DNA of 64,000 nt from Candidatus Omnitrophota bacterium (GCA_018812925.1 JAHJCU010000005.1:62001-126000), one strand, 5' to 3'; positions 26,357-35,975 are shown, numbered from the stretch's first letter. Made by a program: numbers and translations. Notes: generated by a model not told the origin, from the sequence alone.

Positions 26357-28990
26357 ATGAAATCAAGCGAAATTAGAACGGAATTTCTTAGATTTTTTGA
26401 AAAGAAAGGGCATATTATTAAACCTCCTTCTTCTTTAGTACCGCAAGATGACCCTACGCTGTTATTTACCGGCGCGGGAATGAATCAATTCAAAAAAGAA
26501 TTTTTAGGGGTAGGTGATAAGAAATTAAAAAGGGTTACGACTTGCCAAAAATGTTTCAGAACTTCGGATATAGAGATTATAGGCAAAAGCCCCTTGCATC
26601 ATACATTTTTTGAAATGCTTGGCAATTTTTCCTTCGGTGATTATTTTAAGGAAGAAGCGATCCAGTGGGCTTGGCAGTTTGTAACAGAAACCTTTAAGCT
26701 GTCGGAAGAAAGCATCTGGATTTCTGTCTACGAAGATGATGAAGAGGCTTACAGAATATGGAGCAAAGAAATAGGTGTTAAAAAAGAACGGATAGTGCCT
26801 TTGGGGAAAAACACCAACTGGTGGGATGCAGGAGAAACGGGTCCTTGCGGTCCATGTTCAGAAATAATTATTGACAGAGGGAAAGCGTTCGGGTGTGGTA
26901 AAAAAAGTTGCGATATAAACTGTGATTGTGGACGCCATCTTGAACTCTGGAATCTTGTATTTACCCAATTCAATAGAAAAGCAGACGGAAGTTTGGAACC
27001 ATTGCCACAAAAAAATATCGATACGGGAATGGGGTTGGAAAGAGCATCGGCTATTATGCAAAAAATGGAAGATAATTTTTTAACCGATGTTTTTTCTCCT
27101 CTTGTTCAGTCTATATGCGAAAAATCGAAAACAAAATACAATAAAGAAAACGTAAGACCCATAAGGATTATTTCGGATCATATAAGAGCGATTGTCTTTT
27201 TGATTTCCGACGGGGTTTTCCCGTCCAACGACGGAAAAGGTTATGTGCTAAGAAGACTTATCAGAAATGCCGCAAGGCAGGGAGAAAAAATAAAGCTCAA
27301 ACTTCCTTTCCTATATGAATTCATTCCTACCGTAATAAAAACAACGGCAGAGGCATATCCTGATTTAAAAGACAGGAAGGAGCATGTCGCCAAAGTTTTA
27401 AAAAGCGAGGAAGATTCCTATAAACGCACTCTTAGGGAAGGTTCTAAAATTTTGGGAGAAATTTTTCAAAAACATAAAGAGAAAAAACAAAAGGGCATAT
27501 CAGGAAAAGAATTATTTAAACTTTATGATACATACGGTTTGCCTTCGGATTTAGTTGAAGAAATTGCACGCGAGGAAGGTTTTGAAGTAGATAAAAAGGG
27601 ATTTCAGAAGGAAATGGACTCTCAAAAAATAAAGGGACGGCTTGCATGGACAGGAGACACGAAAACTTCCGACAAAGCAACGCTATATGAACACCTGTCG
27701 GAAAAATTCGGCTCTACAAAATTCGTAGGTTACGAAAAATTACAATGCGATACTGAAATTCTTTCTATTGTTCAAGACAGTATTGATTATAAGGGAAAAA
27801 TCGGTAATGCAGAAGTGGGATTAATTGTCGCTACGACTCCTTTTTATGCGGAAATGGGTGGACAGGTTTTTGATATGGGCAGTTTTCAGACGAAAAAAGC
27901 AAAGGGAAGCATAGACAATGTGTATTATGGCAAAGAAGGATTAATAGTCCATAGCGCGAAAATAGAAGAAGGAGAGATAGAAAAAGGAGAAAAAATACAT
28001 TTAACGGTAAACAAACAAAGAAGACAAAATATCGCCTGCCATCATACCGCAACGCATTTACTTCAATATGCTCTGCGAACCGTATTGGGAAGTCACATTC
28101 AGCAGTCAGGTTCGCTTGTTGAGGAAAATTACTTAAGGTTTGACTTTTCACATTTTTCCCAGATTACAAAAGAGGAACTTGCAAGAATAGAAGAAATTGT
28201 TAACGAAAAAATAAGAGAAATTATACCTGTAAAAATAGAAAATTTATCGCTTGTAGAAGCCAAAAAGAAAGGCGCTTTAAGTTTCTTCGGTGAAAAATAC
28301 GGCGAGCTTGTACGGGTGGTTTCGGTTGGTGATACAAGCAAGGAATTCTGCGGAGGAATTCACGTAAATAATACCGGCCAAATAGGCATGTTCCACATAT
28401 TAAGTGAAAGTTCCATAGGCAAAGGATTAAGAAGAATTGAAGCTGTTGCCGGACAGCCGGCATATGTATCAATCAGAAATAAACTGCATTCTGTTGAAAA
28501 AATATCTTATCTTTTAAAAACTTCCCCGGAAATTATAGAAAAAAGAGTTCAAGAATTGCTTGACCAGCAAAAACTTCTTTCAAAACAGATAGAGGTATTA
28601 TCGGAACAAACTTTACTTGAAAAGATAAACAATGCGTCGGATAAAGCTAAAACTATAAACGGAATAAGCGTTGTTAATTTAAGAATAGATGGAGTAAGAG
28701 CAGATGCTTTAAGAAGAGCCGTTGATATCTTGAAAGACAAAATAAAAAACTCCGCTGTTGTTGTTTTTGGGTCAGTAAAAGATAAAAATGTAATATTTGT
28801 CGGGGGTATTACTACTGACTTGGTGGAAAAAGGGTTTAACGCAGGAACAATAATAAGCGAAATTTCCAAGATTGCGGGCGGAAGCGGCGGAGGTAGAACC
28901 GAGATGGCAACAGGCGGAGGCAAAGATATAAGTAAATTGGATAAGGCCCTGCAGGAAGTCGAGAATATCATAAAGAAATTCAAAGTTTAA
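26357..28990 (+). CDS. alaS: Alanyl-tRNA synthetase
   Basis: Full-length 877-aa class II synthetase. The catalytic domain begins E-I-R-x-x-F-L-x-F-F-x-x-x-G-H with motif 2 around T-C-Q-K-C-F-R-T-S-D-I. The editing domain has the zinc site H-H-T-A-T-H-L-L and C-G-G-I-H, and the C-Ala domain ends in a Gly-rich G-G-S-G-G-G-R-x-x-x-A-T-G-G-G. An extra C-G-K-K-S-C-D-I-N-C-D-C cluster occurs near residue 178, as in several AlaRS lineages. There is no clear ribosome-binding site; a hairpin lies just upstream. Confidence 0.98.
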   Translation: MKSSEIRTEFLRFFEKKGHIIKPPSSLVPQDDPTLLFTGAGMNQFKKEFLGVGDKKLKRVTTCQKCFRTSDIEIIGKSPLHHTFFEMLGNFSFGDYFKEEAIQWAWQFVTETFKLSEESIWISVYEDDEEAYRIWSKEIGVKKERIVPLGKNTNWWDAGETGPCGPCSEIIIDRGKAFGCGKKSCDINCDCGRHLELWNLVFTQFNRKADGSLEPLPQKNIDTGMGLERASAIMQKMEDNFLTDVFSPLVQSICEKSKTKYNKENVRPIRIISDHIRAIVFLISDGVFPSNDGKGYVLRRLIRNAARQGEKIKLKLPFLYEFIPTVIKTTAEAYPDLKDRKEHVAKVLKSEEDSYKRTLREGSKILGEIFQKHKEKKQKGISGKELFKLYDTYGLPSDLVEEIAREEGFEVDKKGFQKEMDSQKIKGRLAWTGDTKTSDKATLYEHLSEKFGSTKFVGYEKLQCDTEILSIVQDSIDYKGKIGNAEVGLIVATTPFYAEMGGQVFDMGSFQTKKAKGSIDNVYYGKEGLIVHSAKIEEGEIEKGEKIHLTVNKQRRQNIACHHTATHLLQYALRTVLGSHIQQSGSLVEENYLRFDFSHFSQITKEELARIEEIVNEKIREIIPVKIENLSLVEAKKKGALSFFGEKYGELVRVVSVGDTSKEFCGGIHVNNTGQIGMFHILSESSIGKGLRRIEAVAGQPAYVSIRNKLHSVEKISYLLKTSPEIIEKRVQELLDQQKLLSKQIEVLSEQTLLEKINNASDKAKTINGISVVNLRIDGVRADALRRAVDILKDKIKNSAVVVFGSVKDKNVIFVGGITTDLVEKGFNAGTIISEISKIAGGSGGGRTEMATGGGKDISKLDKALQEVENIIKKFKV

Positions 28991-29022
28991 GATTCTCAAT
29001 TCCTTAATAATACAATAATAAC

Positions 29023-29493
29023 ATGCTAATCGTTGACGGATATAATGTGCTTATGCAAATGGGGTTAAGAGACAAGACTTTAGAAGTAAGAAGAGACCAT
29101 TTCATTAGAATATTAAACATTAGGAACAAGATGTTCGGTGGGATAACGGTAGTCTTTGACGGGAAAGAAGAAATTGAAGGGTCTTACATAAAAGCAAGAA
29201 CACCCGTAAAAGTTATTTATACCAGAGGTGAATCTGCAGACGACTGTATCAAATCAATGATAGAAAAATCCCAGAATCCACAGGCAATAACAATAGCAAC
29301 GGATGACAGGGAAATCAAAGATTTTGCAAAAATGCATTTTTGTAAACTTATATCTTCGCTTGACTTAATAAGCAAAGTTTCCCCCGTTAAAAAAGAACTT
29401 CCTGAAGAACCCGAAGAAAACAAAGACGATTTTGTGAATAGCGTCAAAGCAAGGGCAATTACCGACGAACTGAAAAAAAAGTGGCAAATGTAA
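29023..29493 (+). CDS. NYN/PIN-like (YacP-type) RNase domain protein
   Basis: The 156-aa protein starts M-L-I-V-D5-G-Y-N-V-L, followed by V-V-F-D-G-K-E-E and S-A-D-D-C-I and T-D-D-R-E, the acidic pattern of NYN domain nucleases such as YacP/Rae1. Rae1 cleaves mRNA on the ribosome in Bacillus; the same role here is not shown. It follows alaS by 32 bp and may be cotranscribed. The Pro/Glu-rich tail (E-L-P-E-E-P-E-E-N) is probably flexible. Confidence 0.8.
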   Translation: MLIVDGYNVLMQMGLRDKTLEVRRDHFIRILNIRNKMFGGITVVFDGKEEIEGSYIKARTPVKVIYTRGESADDCIKSMIEKSQNPQAITIATDDREIKDFAKMHFCKLISSLDLISKVSPVKKELPEEPEENKDDFVNSVKARAITDELKKKWQM

Positions 29494-29562
29494 ATTCCAA
29501 ATCACAAATAAATTATTTTAAAATAGGGATAGGTGACGGTTAGGGTTTACGTAAAGCTTTTT

Positions 29563-29701
29563 AAATTCGAAGCACGAAATTCAAAATACGAAACAATATC
29601 GAATGACTAAAACTCAAATGACAAAAACATTAAGTTTGGGAAATTTGGACATTAGGATTTTGAATTTGTTTCGTGCTTCGATATTAGGATTTCGGATTTT
29701 A
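29563..29701. repeat. Long AT-rich inverted repeat (GAAGCACGAAA family), copy 2
   Basis: AAATTCGAAGCACGAAAT (29563) faces TTTCGTGCTTCGA (about 29669) with CGGATTTTATAA beyond it. The middle matches copy 1 at 24308-24434. It lies between convergent genes, so may also serve as a terminator. Confidence 0.75.
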
Positions 29702-29707
29702 TAATAT

Positions 29708-30418
29708 TTATCTATATTTAAATTCTACATACCTTATAAAACGGAATAATCCGTGCGTATCTTTAATCCCTATTCTATTAAGCGCGTAAAGGTTGTCGTT
29801 CTGCTTTACTATGCCTCTTTTTGTAGTTAAAGCGCATTTATAGCCGACTTCTTTTAGAATCTGTTGCACCCCAGAATTGAAGTGTCCGTATGGATAACAT
29901 AAAAAATCCGCTTTCTTACCCAGTTGTTTTTCGATTATCTCTCTTGAAATAACGAGTTCTTTTTTTATCTTTTCTTTATCCAGTTTAGGTAGGGATGGAT
30001 GTGTATGAGTATGCGGCTGAAAATCTATACCGTAATTCGCCATTTCTTTTATCTTATCCCACGAGAGTAGCGGCTCTTTTATAGTTTCCTCACTATTTAT
30101 CCACCCGGACAAACCACCGATATCTTTTGTTATCAGAAAAATAGTCGCGCTAAATCTGAACTCTTTTAGAATAGGGAATGCGTAAGTATAATTGTCCTCA
30201 TATCCGTCATCAAATGTGAGAATAATAGATTTTGAGGGAAGTTTTTTTGTACCGTCAAGCCAATTGAGCAATTCATATAAGCTGATGGTCTTATAACCGC
30301 GCCACTTAAGATACCTCATCTGACGGCGAAAATTATATGGTGTAACATATAGGGCTGATACTTTTGCCTTAGGATTTGGCTGGCTAATTTTGTGATAGAA
30401 CAGAATCGGGACTTTCAT
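29708..30418 (-). CDS. Polysaccharide deacetylase family protein
   Basis: The 236-aa NodB-homology protein has the first motif T-F-D70-D71-G-Y and the metal-binding H-x-x-x-H in Q-P-H-T-H-T-H-P-S-L. Family 4 carbohydrate esterases remove acetyl groups from peptidoglycan or exopolysaccharide. There is no signal peptide, so the substrate may be a cytoplasmic precursor or export may be non-classical. Its start overlaps the histidine-kinase gene by 35 bp; L-F-Y-H-K-I-S at the N-terminus is typical of the family. Confidence 0.9.
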   Translation of the reverse strand: MKVPILFYHKISQPNPKAKVSALYVTPYNFRRQMRYLKWRGYKTISLYELLNWLDGTKKLPSKSIILTFDDGYEDNYTYAFPILKEFRFSATIFLITKDIGGLSGWINSEETIKEPLLSWDKIKEMANYGIDFQPHTHTHPSLPKLDKEKIKKELVISREIIEKQLGKKADFLCYPYGHFNSGVQQILKEVGYKCALTTKRGIVKQNDNLYALNRIGIKDTHGLFRFIRYVEFKYR

Positions 30419-31625
30419 TTTTTATTTTTTTATGCGTAATATTGTGAGAACCTGCCAAATTTTCAAAGAGAGGAAGTCTTCCAAAACGCGCAGGAAGGGG
30501 GACATTATCTCTTTTCAAAGGAAGGATTACGGTAATTTCGGTACCTTCATCTAATTTACTTTTGAATTTTATATCTCCGCCGTGAGCTTTGATTATGCGA
30601 TATGTTATCATCAGACCCAACCCCGAACCTTCCGTTTTTGTCGTGAAATACGGTTCGAATATTCTATAAAGATTATTTTCAGCAATACCGATCCCCTCAT
30701 CTTTGATTACTACTTCAATTATGTCGCCTCTTAAAAAAGTGGATATATAAATATTTCCGCCTTTAGGCATTGCTTCTAAGGAATTTTTAAAGATGTTCAG
30801 TAACGCTTGTTTTATCTGAATACGGTCAAGAAGAAAGGAAGGAATATATGGAGAAAAGCTTTCTTTTATTTTTATATTATTTTTTTTAAACTCGGGTGAA
30901 AAGAAAGTGACAAGCTCTTTTATTATACTTTCTATTGCTACTTCTTCCAATTTGAGAAGTGAAGGGCGAGATGCTTCAAGAAATTGTTCGACTATTTTAT
31001 CCAGTCGGTCTATTTCTTCTCTTATAGTTTCCACAAAACCGACAAGTTTTTCCTGGGAATTAGCAGATAATTTTTTGATTTCCTTCTTTAAAAGTTCAAG
31101 ATGAATCTGAAGAGAATTTAAAGGGTTGCCGACTTCGTGTGCAACACCAGCTGCAAGTTGTGATAAAGTCGCAAACCTTTCTCCGCTTGCCCTTTCTTCT
31201 TGAGTTTTTCTTTCTTGAGTAATGTCATCTATTATTATAATCCCTCCCAAGGGTTTCCCTTTTTTCGATAAAAGGGCTAATTTGCTCATTTTAAGCAAAC
31301 GGTGGCGGGGTTCTGAGACCTCTACTATTTCGTCTTTGAATTCCTTTTTGCTTTCCAATATCAAATGCGCTAAACGTTTGTCATAGAACGAAAAAGAACC
31401 AAACAAGTCGTTTATATCAATAGACATTATCTCGTTAAGACGTTTATTTATATATACAGCGTTATTGTCAAAATCTAAAACGAGTATTCCTTCTGTAAGA
31501 GAATTGAAAATATTTTCTAAAAGACCTCTTTCCCAAAGAAGTTCGCCTATATACTGGCGAATTTCCCCTTTGTCTATATTCTCTATCTTGTCTATTAATT
31601 TTTCCCAAAATCTTTCCAGAATCAT
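30384..31625 (-). CDS. Soluble PAS-domain sensor histidine kinase (NtrB-like)
   Basis: The order is a short helical N-terminus, a PAS domain (about 35-140, N-S-L-T-E-G-I-L-V-L-D), HisKA with A-A-G-V-A-H163-E-V-G-N-P-L-N-S-L, and HATPase with N-box N-I-F-K-N-S-L-E-A-M, G1 D-E-G-I-G-I-A and G2 G-S-G-L-G-L. No membrane helix is visible, so it should sense a cytoplasmic signal. The last ~30 residues (after L-P-L-K-R-D-N-V) are atypical and may come from repeat DNA. No response regulator gene is adjacent. Confidence 0.92.
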   Translation of the reverse strand: MILERFWEKLIDKIENIDKGEIRQYIGELLWERGLLENIFNSLTEGILVLDFDNNAVYINKRLNEIMSIDINDLFGSFSFYDKRLAHLILESKKEFKDEIVEVSEPRHRLLKMSKLALLSKKGKPLGGIIIIDDITQERKTQEERASGERFATLSQLAAGVAHEVGNPLNSLQIHLELLKKEIKKLSANSQEKLVGFVETIREEIDRLDKIVEQFLEASRPSLLKLEEVAIESIIKELVTFFSPEFKKNNIKIKESFSPYIPSFLLDRIQIKQALLNIFKNSLEAMPKGGNIYISTFLRGDIIEVVIKDEGIGIAENNLYRIFEPYFTTKTEGSGLGLMITYRIIKAHGGDIKFKSKLDEGTEITVILPLKRDNVPLPARFGRLPLFENLAGSHNITHKKIKNESPDSVLSQN

Positions 31626-31642
31626 ATTTTTTAAAAACTCAC

Positions 31643-31740
31643 GAAATACATAGAAATATGTTGAAATACAGTGGAAATAATATTGTCATTTTAAAAATCT
31701 AAATTTTTAACAACGTATCTCTATGTATTTCTATTCTATT
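31643..31740. repeat. AAATACATAGAAATA palindromic repeat, copy 1
   Basis: AAATACATAGA (31644-31654) pairs perfectly with TCTATGTATTT (31720-31730), and GGAAATA (31673) with TATTTCC (31738). The same words recur at 36532-36632. Located between the kinase gene and the DUF3108 gene. Confidence 0.7.
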
Positions 31741-31757
31741 TCCATGTATATTCACAT

Positions 31758-32516
31758 TCATTCAAGTAATTCTTCTCTGTTATCCAACAAAACTGTTATG
31801 GGACCTACTGCAGTGTTGGCTTTCATCAAAATGGGTAATTTTCTCTCATCATCGGTCAACCATATTTTAATGTCACTTATTTTGGTCGAGGAAATACCCA
31901 ATGTAACATCTTGTGTCGCAACATCAATCACAATAGTATCGAAAGTCTTGCCGTAAATTTTCAAAGGTTCTTTTGAAACTGCCTGCACTTTTATGGGATA
32001 GATTTTCTTTTGAACTAACACAGGCACAATAACGCTCTCACTCACTTCCCATTTTTTCAAACGAATTAAGAATAAAGCCGAGAGAGGATTTTGTAAGCCG
32101 GGTTCTTTTGCTAAAAGTTCCACAAAATCCGTTTTCTCTTCGTATTTATAATTTTTCTCCTGCTGTTTTACTTCCCACCATATCGGCAAGATTTCTTTCG
32201 AGTCTAGAATTGCAAGCGTGGAATATTCATTCCTAATTCTAAAAAATATATCCGCTAAACCTACAGTTTTTAATTGGGACTGAAAAAAATAAGATTTTTG
32301 TTCCAAATCCGGTAAAGGAATTTTTTCGAAATCTATTGTTGATTTGCCGCCTATTATGCCATTCCATCTAAGGGAAAATTCCAATTTTTCAGTGTCTTTT
32401 GAAAAAATCTCTTCCCCGCCTGATGCGAAGCTGGCAGGGGATTTTAGTTCAAAGTTCCCATAAAGAAAAAAGAGCATGCAGACAATAAGGGCAAAAAATA
32501 TTTTCTTTTTTTTCAT
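31758..32516 (-). CDS. DUF3108 domain exported protein
   Basis: The start at 32516 follows AAAGGAGA on the minus strand; the frame extends to 32552 but the upstream part is not needed. A signal peptide (M-K-K-K-K-I-F-F-A-L-I-V...) leads into a DUF3108 domain with F-S-L-R-W-N-G-I-I-G-G, Y-x-F-x-S-x-L-K-T, and a final I-K-I-W-L-T-D-D-x-R-K-L-P. The family is periplasmic and uncharacterised. Residues just after the signal (S-P-A-S-F-A-S-G-G) are encoded by a copy of the GC-rich palindrome, so that segment is an insertion. Confidence 0.82.
   Translation of the reverse strand: MKKKKIFFALIVCMLFFLYGNFELKSPASFASGGEEIFSKDTEKLEFSLRWNGIIGGKSTIDFEKIPLPDLEQKSYFFQSQLKTVGLADIFFRIRNEYSTLAILDSKEILPIWWEVKQQEKNYKYEEKTDFVELLAKEPGLQNPLSALFLIRLKKWEVSESVIVPVLVQKKIYPIKVQAVSKEPLKIYGKTFDTIVIDVATQDVTLGISSTKISDIKIWLTDDERKLPILMKANTAVGPITVLLDNREELLE
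32414..32440. repeat. GC-rich palindrome inside the DUF3108 gene
   Basis: CCCCGCC ... GGCAGGGG with the TGCGAAGC core; member of the CCTGCCCGC family, read in frame just after the signal peptide. Confidence 0.7.
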
Positions 32517-32611
32517 ATGTTTATATCTCCTTTCTTGTTGTAGTTTTCCCATCTGTCGCTTGCTTTTCCTTTTTAAAGTAATTTAAGAGAAGGTTGATAT
32601 CAAGCAACGGG

Positions 32612-34216
32612 TTATTTCTCATATTTAACTTTTTCTTTTTGTAAGATAATATGTTTTTGCCAAATTTTATCATTTCTTTTTGGGTAGTCCAACCTATAAT
32701 GACCGCCGCGGGATTCCTTCCTTATAAGAGCGGATTTTACTATCAAAGAAGATACTGTAAGCATGTTTTGAAGTTCCCACCCTTTTGGGGAAGAAAATTC
32801 TTTTGCAAGAACATAATCCATCCAAAATTTTATTTTATCTTTTACTTCCTTTAGCTTGTCTTCTTTTCTTTCAATTCCTACATCTCTGGTCATATAACTC
32901 CTTAAAGAATTTTTAATATCTTCCAGGTCAAGATTGAATGGCAACTGAGAAGGATGGTTCTTGATATAGATTGATTCTTTAATTTTTCTTTTCTTCCCAA
33001 GAGTTTGTCCTGCTTCTTTGCCCGTCCTATAACCAAAAACTAATCCTTCTAATAATGAATTTGAAGCCAGGCGATTTGCTCCGTGAACGCCGGAAGAAGC
33101 AACTTCTCCGCATGCAAAGAGATTGTTTATAGATGTCCTGCCTTTTAAATCTACTTTTACGCCTCCAATGGTATAGTGAGCAGAGGGGCGAACAGGAACA
33201 AGATTTTTACCTACGTTTAATCCTACTTTTTCGCATATGTTTACCAAGTTGGGAAATCTTTTTCTCACCTTGTGATAAGGGATACTTTTGACATCAAGAT
33301 ATACATTTGGTGAATCCGTTAATTTCATTTCCTTTATAATTGCTCTGGATACAATATCTCGGGGAGCCAAATCGCCGGAAGGATGATATTTAAGCATAAA
33401 TTTTTTCCCGTATTTATTTCTTAAAACGCCGCCTTCGCCTCTAACAGATTCGGAAATCAACAATCTTGAAGTCCCTGCAACATATAAAGCAGTAGGATGG
33501 AATTGGATAAATTCCATGTCTTGCAATTGTCCTCCTGCTCTATAAACCATAGCAATACCATCGCCTGTAGCAACGGCATGATTTGTAGTTTCCCTGTAAA
33601 CTTGACATACGCCGCCTGTGGTAAGGATTACTTTATCTGCCAAAACAGAAAATAACCCTTCTTTAGCGGTAAACATGTACGCCCCCAAACAATGATTATC
33701 TTTGACAATCAAATCAATGCAAAAAGTATTTTCCAAAACTTTAATATTTTTTAAATTATGGACACAGGAAATAAGAGTCTTTTCTATTTCTCTTCCTGTT
33801 GCATCGCCCTGAGCATGAATTATTCTTTTTAAACTATGACCGCCTTCTTGAGTAAAAAGAATTTTTCCGTTTTTATTATCAAAATTGGCGCCGCCGTCTA
33901 TTAATTCTTTTACTCTTTTGGGACCTTCTTTTACCAAAACTTCCACAGCTTTTCTTTTACATAATCCGTTACCAACGTTTAATGTGTCTTCTATATGTTT
34001 TGCGTATGTATCGCTCTCTGAAAGCACAACGGCAACTCCTCCCTGAGCTTCACTAGTATTGCAGTCGGGAAGTTTCTTCTTGGTTGCTATAACTACTTTT
34101 CCGTATTTGGATGCAACAAGTGCCGACTCAAGGCCGGCAACGCCGCTACCTATTATGAGAATATCGGTAGTGATATGATATGTTTTTAATTTTTCGGGAT
34201 TCATTAGAGATTCCAA
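32612..34216 (-). CDS. nadB: L-aspartate oxidase
   Basis: NadB oxidises aspartate to iminoaspartate, the first step of NAD synthesis. The product has the FAD motif I-I-G-S-G-V-A-G-L-E, the flavoprotein blocks S-E-A-Q-G-G-V-A and H-A-x-G-D-A-T-G, the active-site R-G-E-G-G-V-L-R and Y-T-I-G-G-V-K-V-D, and the succinate-dehydrogenase-like C-terminus. The start is either TTG 34216, which has GAGG five bp upstream, or ATG 34204. nadA and nadC are not in the window. Confidence 0.94.
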   Translation of the reverse strand: MESLMNPEKLKTYHITTDILIIGSGVAGLESALVASKYGKVVIATKKKLPDCNTSEAQGGVAVVLSESDTYAKHIEDTLNVGNGLCKRKAVEVLVKEGPKRVKELIDGGANFDNKNGKILFTQEGGHSLKRIIHAQGDATGREIEKTLISCVHNLKNIKVLENTFCIDLIVKDNHCLGAYMFTAKEGLFSVLADKVILTTGGVCQVYRETTNHAVATGDGIAMVYRAGGQLQDMEFIQFHPTALYVAGTSRLLISESVRGEGGVLRNKYGKKFMLKYHPSGDLAPRDIVSRAIIKEMKLTDSPNVYLDVKSIPYHKVRKRFPNLVNICEKVGLNVGKNLVPVRPSAHYTIGGVKVDLKGRTSINNLFACGEVASSGVHGANRLASNSLLEGLVFGYRTGKEAGQTLGKKRKIKESIYIKNHPSQLPFNLDLEDIKNSLRSYMTRDVGIERKEDKLKEVKDKIKFWMDYVLAKEFSSPKGWELQNMLTVSSLIVKSALIRKESRGGHYRLDYPKRNDKIWQKHIILQKEKVKYEK

Positions 34217-34247
34217 TTTAACCTCATTTCATTCGGTTAGACTTAAG

Positions 34248-34283
34248 AAGACAGAAATCAGATGTCAGACTTTTGTTTTCTGC
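34248..34283. repeat. CAGA/TCTG word repeat between pckA and nadB
   Basis: AGACAGAAATCAGATGTCAG followed by TTTTGTTTTCTGCC; the same words form the repeat at 41361-41440 and flank the palindrome in gatA. Confidence 0.5.
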
Positions 34284-34301
34284 CCTCCACATACTTTATA
34301 A

Positions 34302-35936
34302 CTAGATAATGGCTTTTTTAATACAAGAAGGGAGCTTTGGGAAACCTTTTAGATATTTTTGCCTTTCTAAACGCAGCGCTGAGACAGCTTTTTTAATATC
34401 ATCTGCGCCGTAGAAATTTTCAAGTTCATATTTATCTAAATTGACATTTTCTATCACCTTGGGCACAAGAATTTGCCAATATCGGCTTTTCACCCATTTA
34501 ATATCTCCTTTAAAGATAGCTTTTCCTACACGGGAAAGATCCTGGTTTTCTATTTTTTTGGGCCTTGATTTTCTCTTCTTTTTGACTTCTTTACTAAACG
34601 ATTCTCCAACGCTACCTGTATTGATTAAATAAGTTTCAACCTTTTGTTTGTTATTTTCTGCAAAACTTAAAAATCCTTCCGCTTCTTCTTCGGCGTTTCC
34701 TATCAAATAGGGATTGCTTGCCGGGTTTCTAATAATCTTGCCGTCGTAAACGGATTCACCCAACATAAAAAGAGCGGATGCTTGTTCGAGTTCGAGTTTG
34801 CAAATCGGCGGAACAACTGTATTGAATTTTGTCATAATAAATATTTTCAACCCGTCCAGTTTTTCTATTGAAGACAAATTAAAATTTTCTTCGCTCAAAG
34901 ATTTTTTTTCGGATAAAGAAGCAGGATTTGACCGCCCTACATCTTGTATTTGAATTAATGCTTGACCATTATCCGTAACAGTGCTGTCCTGAAAATCTAA
35001 TCTGCCTTGATGGTCAATAATGACATTTTCAAAATTTGTTTTTCTGTTAAGCGCAGCTCTGTAAAGAAGAGGATTTAAATGAGATTCCAATCCTTGAGCT
35101 TTTACCAAAAAAGTTTTTTCAGCGCCAAGAACCTGATTGTGTTTTCTTATAAATAAGATTCCATCTTGCAATGGTCTTGCATCTTCGCCTTTGGCGTTTA
35201 AAGAAAAATTGTCGTTCAAATAAGCTGTTTTACCGGTTTGAGACGGACCAACAAAAATCACCGCATAATTTTTGAACTTTTTTTCTTTGCTATAGTAATG
35301 CGTAACGAGTTTACTTGCGCCATAAAGAACCTGAAGCCCGTTTGCTTTGGCAAACCATGTAGCCATCCGCAAAAAGCTAGTTCTTATCTCGTCAAAATAA
35401 TCACTCCCAAGCACATATGTTACGCCCATTTCCGGAAAAACGATTGTTTGTCTCTGAGGCCATTCTGGAATGCAGATAAGGTGAAGTTTTAACGCCCGTT
35501 TTTTTTGCGGATTGAATAAAGACTGGCTCCACAAAAAAGGCAATTTTACGCTTTCTTTTTTGTGAAGCGATGTGAATAATGTACAGTGCAAATTAAAATC
35601 TTCGTTATTGCATATTTTCTTTTCGACACATGTAAAAGGCACTTTCTTTGCGTAATGGTGAATTTTTGCCAGAGTTGAGGGAAGTTCTCGAAGAATACGG
35701 ATCTGGGAAGGATTTAGATTTTTCTGCGCAACATCCTTACCTCCGACATAAACGGTTAACGGTAAAGAGGAGCATTGCGTATTTGAGGTGAAAGCCAAAC
35801 TGCCATGTTGAGTTCTAATCCCATAGTTGGCTGCAAACTCTTCCAACTCATAGTCATCTACATGCCTTAAGTTGGGCTGATAATAAAAATCTTTTATTTC
35901 ATTTGCTACGATATGTAGAATCTTTTCTACTTCCAT
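34302..35936 (-). CDS. pckA: Divergent ATP-type phosphoenolpyruvate carboxykinase homologue
   Basis: The 544-aa protein aligns in outline with PEPCK (ATP): a Y-V-G-G-K-D-V N-terminal block, Y-V-L-G-S-D-Y-F-D-E-I-R, the kinase P-loop G230-P-S-Q-T-G-K-T237 (normally G-L-S-G-T-G-K-T), D-F-x-D-S-T-V-T-D-N and a final Y-L-I-N-T-G-S-V-G. Several canonical residues differ: the usual D-D metal pair region reads G-E-D-A-R-P-L-Q-D-G, and the G-G-C-Y-A-K and T-F-S-x-C-F-G blocks are not recognisable. It may be a functional divergent PEPCK for gluconeogenesis or a relative with another phosphotransfer role. Confidence 0.72.
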   Translation of the reverse strand: MEVEKILHIVANEIKDFYYQPNLRHVDDYELEEFAANYGIRTQHGSLAFTSNTQCSSLPLTVYVGGKDVAQKNLNPSQIRILRELPSTLAKIHHYAKKVPFTCVEKKICNNEDFNLHCTLFTSLHKKESVKLPFLWSQSLFNPQKKRALKLHLICIPEWPQRQTIVFPEMGVTYVLGSDYFDEIRTSFLRMATWFAKANGLQVLYGASKLVTHYYSKEKKFKNYAVIFVGPSQTGKTAYLNDNFSLNAKGEDARPLQDGILFIRKHNQVLGAEKTFLVKAQGLESHLNPLLYRAALNRKTNFENVIIDHQGRLDFQDSTVTDNGQALIQIQDVGRSNPASLSEKKSLSEENFNLSSIEKLDGLKIFIMTKFNTVVPPICKLELEQASALFMLGESVYDGKIIRNPASNPYLIGNAEEEAEGFLSFAENNKQKVETYLINTGSVGESFSKEVKKKRKSRPKKIENQDLSRVGKAIFKGDIKWVKSRYWQILVPKVIENVNLDKYELENFYGADDIKKAVSALRLERQKYLKGFPKLPSCIKKAII

Positions 35937-35975
35937 CGAATTGGACTATAGTGTATCATTCTTAAGCGTCGATTG

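Noticed and set aside
28549-28983. 144-aa minus-strand ORF inside alaS
   Set aside because: Antisense to the Gly-rich C-terminal domain of AlaRS; composition is a mirror of that gene.
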